DNA from: Dipteris shenzhenensis
Taxonomy: Eukaryota; Polypodiophyta; Polypodiopsida; Gleicheniales
DNA: 64,000 nt
Assembly (NCBI GenBank): GCA_047967505.1
Contig: CM106538.1
Strand: one strand, 5' to 3'
The notes below the pieces were generated by a model. The model saw only the letters and a list, made by a program, of their open reading frames with translations. It was not told the DNA's origin and did not search any database. Shown piece after piece: positions 59,935-64,000 of the stretch (positions within the stretch are counted from its first letter, which is position 1; each line of letters starts with the position of its first letter). The translations under genes and the position numbers were made by a program.

Positions 59935-61150
59935 ACAATGGTTAATGGTTGAATGGATTTGTTATGTGGGTTTTTACCCTAGCCAAGGGTGACACTCTGG
60001 GGTTTCGTCATTTGGATAGCCCTTATACTCTCAGTCTCCATCTTGCTCAAAACTGAGTTTAGCTTGCTTCCTCCTCCTCCCGCTTCCTTGTGCTTCCATT
60101 TTGTTACATTTGGTATCAAAGTAGGTTGCACTTGCTTTGCACTACATCCCGCACCTCCCACACACCCATGGACTACTTCTGTTGTACAGACATCACATTT
60201 CCTTGCAAGAAATCTCTCCAAATTGATGTCTTAGGCTGGGCAACCACTTTCTCAAGCTGATTTGAGCCTACTATAGCAGGCCACCTAGCAAAACCGGCTT
60301 CGTTGAAGTAGTTTTTGAGGTGTCTTTAAGCATCTCGACTTGTTTTTGGAGTGGTTTCTACCTTACATCTCTATTTCACATCTGGGCGACTTGTTTTGAG
60401 GTTGTTTCAAGTTCACATCTAGTGTTAAATAAAATTTTCAAGTCGTTTTTCAAAAATCCACCTCGGTTTTGTCGAAAACCACCTATTTTTGGTGATTTTG
60501 AGCTGATCTGGACTTGGTTTTATTTGCTGTAGCTGTATTATTGAAGGATGACATGTTTTCTTTTGATTTTGAGCTCACCCTTACTGTTTTCAGAAATACC
60601 ACCAGAGGTTTTGATGAAAACCACATGTTTTTTTAATGTCCTGAGCAGTTTTAATTTTGACCCTAAATCAAAATTTTTACTCCATCTTTGGACTGTTTTA
60701 AAGGTGTATTTGCAGCCCTACATCAGAGATCTATTCCTCATAAGCACTCAGTATATTTTTGCTTGCATTAGGAGCTTTGTTTCCTTCTCCTTTGTTCACA
60801 TGTGGTGGCACTCGAACAACTTGCTTTTGTCTTTTCAGGTACATTCAAAATCAGTTGGGTCAAATGCATTTGTGAGCCAAGCAAGCATTGGCTAGTCTGG
60901 GCAGAGATCTATCAGTGTGCAATAGAATTCTTAGTAGCAAGGGATTTAGTGCATTTGTAACTCATGGCTTAGAATGCAAATTATGTATTTGGCATCCTCG
61001 CACACGAGGACAAGTTGGATGGTACCAACAACTCCTTGTGGAGCATTATGATGGGAAATTTGCTTGTGGAAAAGAATCTTTGGATTATGTTTTTTGGGGA
61101 TTAAGAAAGACCTATGGATGTAGCTCTAGGCACTCCCCAGCAACATGCTA
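59935..61150 (+). mobile_element. LTR-element fragment with primer site, no recognisable coding domain
   Basis: LTR-like 59935-60104, then TTGGTATCAAAGTAGG (about 60105), a copia-type primer site, followed by 1 kb rich in TTTTGAG/TTTTCAAG words without good ORFs. The 60888-61151 frame (GLECKLCIWHPRTRGQVGWY) is not recognised. Start and end are uncertain. Confidence 0.5.
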
Positions 61151-62400
61151 GCCGTGTAACACCTCAACCCCCAAGTTAGGATAAGAGAAGATGGGATGCC
61201 AGAGATGCACAAGTATTGTCATTGATTGCATTGTCTATTAAGAGGTCGATTATACTCATACATGGTCATGCAAGACCTCAAAGGCATCATGGAACATTTT
61301 GGAAGCAATGTATCAAGCATGCAATGAGGCTAGAGTCTCATGCTGGAAGGTGACTCTAGTCAAAGCATGTCACCAAGCTTCCAGATTTCAGGGAGCAACT
61401 TCTAAACATTGATGAGGTCATTTCAGATGCAAAGATGGTTACCACTACGTTAAACTCTTTTCTAGAGTCATATTTGGGTTTTCATATGTCTCTTAACTTG
61501 TCCTTGAGTGGGAATCCAATTCCCCTCACCTTTTAGGAATTGGTGGGACTTTTGTTGTAGGAGGAGCAGACAAGGAAGAACCTTTCTCTTCTTTGGAAAA
61601 AAAGGAAGAACCTTTCTCAAGGTAATGGTGGGCATGCCTATTAAGCATGGTGTAAATTTTACCATCTTCATAAGGCATTAGGGGCAATCCCTAACCCTAA
61701 CCGTAAGGTGTTTCTCATTTATGGAAAACAACATAGTGTACAATTAGTTACTCTCTTGTGCACTCCTCTCTCTCACTCTCTCCTACTTGCGCTATCATGG
61801 TATCAGAGGATCAGGTGCTCCCAAGCCCTTGCTTCTTGTCAAGGCACTAAGCCATCCTTATGCAAGGCCTCCTCCCTCTCCGAGAGCAAGAGATTTGTGA
61901 GATTTTCATGAGAGAGTTTTTCTTTTATGAGAGAGTGAAAGCCCAAGCTATCCTTGTAGATCTCCATTCACTCTCCGTTGTATAGCCTAGAGAGAGAGGG
62001 GTTTGAGTGATCAGTAGTTTTCCATGTCTTGAGGGGTTTTCTGGTAAGGTTCGCAAGAGAGAGAGTTTATTCATCTTTTAGGATCTTTCCTCGTTGAGAG
62101 AGAAAGAGAGATCTTTGAGAAACCTTTTACCGACCTTCAACAGCAACTTCGACTCAAAGACAACCACAGCCGGCCAAAGACACAGAAGACCTGGGCCATT
62201 TGACGCTTCAACACAGGTGACTCAACAAGCTACCTGCAGAAGAGAGATCCATGCTGGTGAGAAGTTTTGAAGCTTTGAAGAATCTACTTGGATTTAGTGA
62301 TCACCACCTTCTTTGATCAGCAGATCATTCCTCAGAATGAGACATTTATGCATTAGTGTGATCCCGCCCTAGTGCACTGGACATTATTAGGTTCAACATA
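61151..62400 (+). mobile_element. Copia gag trace, LTR end and primer site
   Basis: 61330-61660 reads LPDFREQLLNIDEVISDAKM, VTTTLNSFLESYLGFHMSL and EEQTRKNLSLLW, a copia gag (UBN2-like) remnant with stops. 61690-61796 looks like an LTR end, then TGGTATCAGAGGATCAGG (61799), a primer site. 61815-62400 is leader-like sequence with GAGAGA runs, no coding. Confidence 0.55.
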
Positions 62401-62438
62401 ACGCAACCTAGGGAGACTCAGTATTACAGCATGCACTT

Positions 62439-62792
62439 ATGGCTATAGTATACAGTCCTTACTTGATGCAGATTAGTGGTTGGATCGAGGACTTCAGATC
62501 AGTCCTTGCATCATCATTTGGCACCGCATATGCCTCAAGGATATCTTATGGCTTTTCAATTATGTTTCAGGCTTCTAGGCCTTTATACTATCAGCTCCAC
62601 CTTGAGCCTATGACAGATGCTACATCCCATGTCGATGGATGTTTAGCCATGCACATATCAGATCACCTTCAGCTCATGATAGTTGAGTATACAGGTTTGA
62701 CAAGTAGCTACACCTTGTCAGTTTTATGGGCCTCTTCTATAGTAGAGCAGACTTGCAGATTTTCAGCTCCTAAATCACTCTGTCCACACTGA
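62439..62792 (+). CDS. Unrecognised 117-codon reading frame
   Basis: MAIVYSPYLMQISGWIEDFR start; no motif recognised, no signal peptide or membrane segment evident. It lies between an LTR leader and an inverted LINE-B copy, so it is more likely retroelement-derived or chance than a host gene. Confidence 0.2.
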   Translation: MAIVYSPYLMQISGWIEDFRSVLASSFGTAYASRISYGFSIMFQASRPLYYQLHLEPMTDATSHVDGCLAMHISDHLQLMIVEYTGLTSSYTLSVLWASSIVEQTCRFSAPKSLCPH

Positions 62793-62859
62793 CCATTTGG
62801 CGTTGGCTCGAATGCATAAAAATTAGTGATGTGTGTCTGTGCTTGGTCTAGCTCGATGT

Positions 62860-64000
62860 CCTAAGGCATCAATTATAACTGAATCTCTGGCTTGCAGCAT
62901 AAGGGAATCTATGTGTCTTCACACCTCGATCAAGTAGAGCCCAACGCAAATCTGTTCGGGGAAATGTATCAGCCGTATGAGTGGTCCGAAGCTGAGCCCC
63001 TCCTAAAAGAGAATTTGGTATCGTCCTCAAATCTCATAGTAGGCCGAACAAACACATAGAAAATGCTCCTCTGTCTTGACCTCCCCCATCATGCATAGTC
63101 TACGGACCTGCTACTTTCTAGGTATGCCGACTACTCTCCCAATCTCAATCCGTAGCTAATAGGACAAGACTTGTATCTGTCTGCCACCGATAGCAATCTA
63201 CAAGGCATGTGAGACTCTCCTATCCTCGAGGTACTGGGGCCTAATGATGAGACCATGCTCCAATATCCTCAGGAAATGGTCATGATAGAGCTGGGTCTTG
63301 GTGGGGAACTCCTGATCCCCCCCCCCACGCTTGAGATGTTGAAGCTAGAGAAGGTCTAACCATATGATACGATTAATCTCATCATGTGGAAGGAGCTTTG
63401 GTGGTGCATCCATGCTATACTGAAAGGGGGAGAGCCTATCCACCTAGATACCATGGCTATCAAACTATGTGGACACTCACGCATACCATGGTGTATCAAA
63501 GCCTCTCTCTACTAGGCATTGGGATGACTCCAATGCCAGGTAATCTCCACTGAGGTAGGGCCCAAAACTCTAGAAGAGGGCATCCACTTAGAGTGGTGTC
63601 ATGGTGAACTCTGCCTGTATGATCTGATGGGGAATCGAAGGCTTATTCCAAACCATCCTGGATCCCATGATCACCTGTAGCCTCTCAAATCCCTTCCAGT
63701 TCATTAGAGCTGAAAGGTCACTCCCCTAAAAGGTGCTACATACATGGCAATCAGTCTCACGAGAGTGTCAAAAAGCCATCCCTTCGTGTGTGGATCTTGG
63801 AAATGCACCTGGAAGCGCTATCTCTCTAATTGGGTGAGGGCACCCTTCCCTCGTATGAGTCGCGCTCTAGAGGCATGGGTCATCGTGAAGCTTGGTCTCA
63901 TGAATACGGCCCCTTGGTATGTGTAGGACTGCACTCCAGTGGTTCCCCACAATAAGTGAAACCATGTTTATGTCGATGTTGATGAAGCACTGCTTGGGAT
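62860..64000 (-). mobile_element. LINE-B copy 11, continues past the window
   Basis: Minus strand: 63950-63700 gives TMRPSFTMTHAS-like, [26 protein letters not shown] and MYVAPF; 63660-63600 RMVWNKPSIPHQIIQAEFTM; 63330-63220 TQLYHDHFLRILEHGLIIRP; 63100-63040 GEVKTEEHFLCVC, the zinc motif. Closest to copy 6 at 34050. The 3' end fades out near 62860 without a clear tail. Confidence 0.78.

Noticed and set aside
60888-61151. 87-codon frame (GLECKLCIWHPRTRG) as a host gene
   Set aside because: It lies within the interior of an LTR-element fragment, has no recognised domain and no splice or context support.
61690-61715. CCCTAACCCTAACCG, telomere-like
   Set aside because: Only two units; no array, so chance rather than an interstitial telomere.
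1-64000. CRISPR arrays, bacterial operons, rRNA or tRNA genes
   Set aside because: None seen; repeats are retroelement-derived and the only confident gene is intron-rich and plant-like.

Overview
The window looks like nuclear DNA of a land plant with a large, retroelement-packed genome (gymnosperm-like or fern-like; this is inference). The only confident host gene is the 3' half of a plant ABCA (ATH-type) ABC transporter on the + strand. Ten exons lie between 19382 and 46045, all with open frames, matching phases and GT/AG borders. They cover the last membrane segments and the whole nucleotide-binding domain (Walker A, Q-loop, signature, Walker B, H-loop) through to the stop codon. Two introns are hugely expanded: about 7.0 kb (19824-26840) and about 16.9 kb (28673-45549). 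The earlier exons are not in the window, so 1-19381 is probably also intron.

Almost everything else is retroelement. 1-5305: degraded Ty3/gypsy chromovirus (+) with its 3' LTR. 5306-9530: LINE-A copy (-), an L1-like family with a DUF4283-type ORF1, an APE endonuclease, an FADD-type reverse transcriptase and a poly(A) tail. 10030-19190: a head-to-tail chain of LINE-B copies (+), a different non-LTR family with a coiled-coil/RRM ORF1, an APE endonuclease, a YADD reverse transcriptase and a (TTTC)n tail. 20147-26503: long LINE-A copy (+) in an ABCA intron. 28895-45000: further LINE-B pieces on both strands, ORF1-only relatives of LINE-B, a short LTR element with no recognisable coding domain and both LTRs (32172-34049), a rearranged LINE-A ORF1 and a 264-bp foldback. 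46501-50410: third LINE-A copy (-) downstream of ABCA. 51050-62400: nested and inverted Ty1/copia pieces and LTR fragments. 62860-64000: another LINE-B copy (-) running out of the window.

No retroelement here has an intact full coding set; stops, frameshifts, tandem duplications and truncations are everywhere. Some stretches still read for hundreds of codons: the copia RT at 52240-53085, the LINE-B RT at 37765-38817, and the chromovirus RT and integrase.

The most unusual material is the LINE-B group. Its 3' ends share a conserved terminal block ending in TAATAAA plus (TTTC)n. Small elements that encode only an ORF1-like RNA-binding protein end in a recognisably related block. Many copies begin directly inside the (TTTC/TC)n tail of another copy, making chains. 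Together this suggests an autonomous LINE, a protein-coding ORF1-only parasite comparable to mammalian half-L1 (HAL1) elements, and preference for the family's own microsatellite tails as landing sites. No tRNA, rRNA, CRISPR or bacterial-type features were seen.
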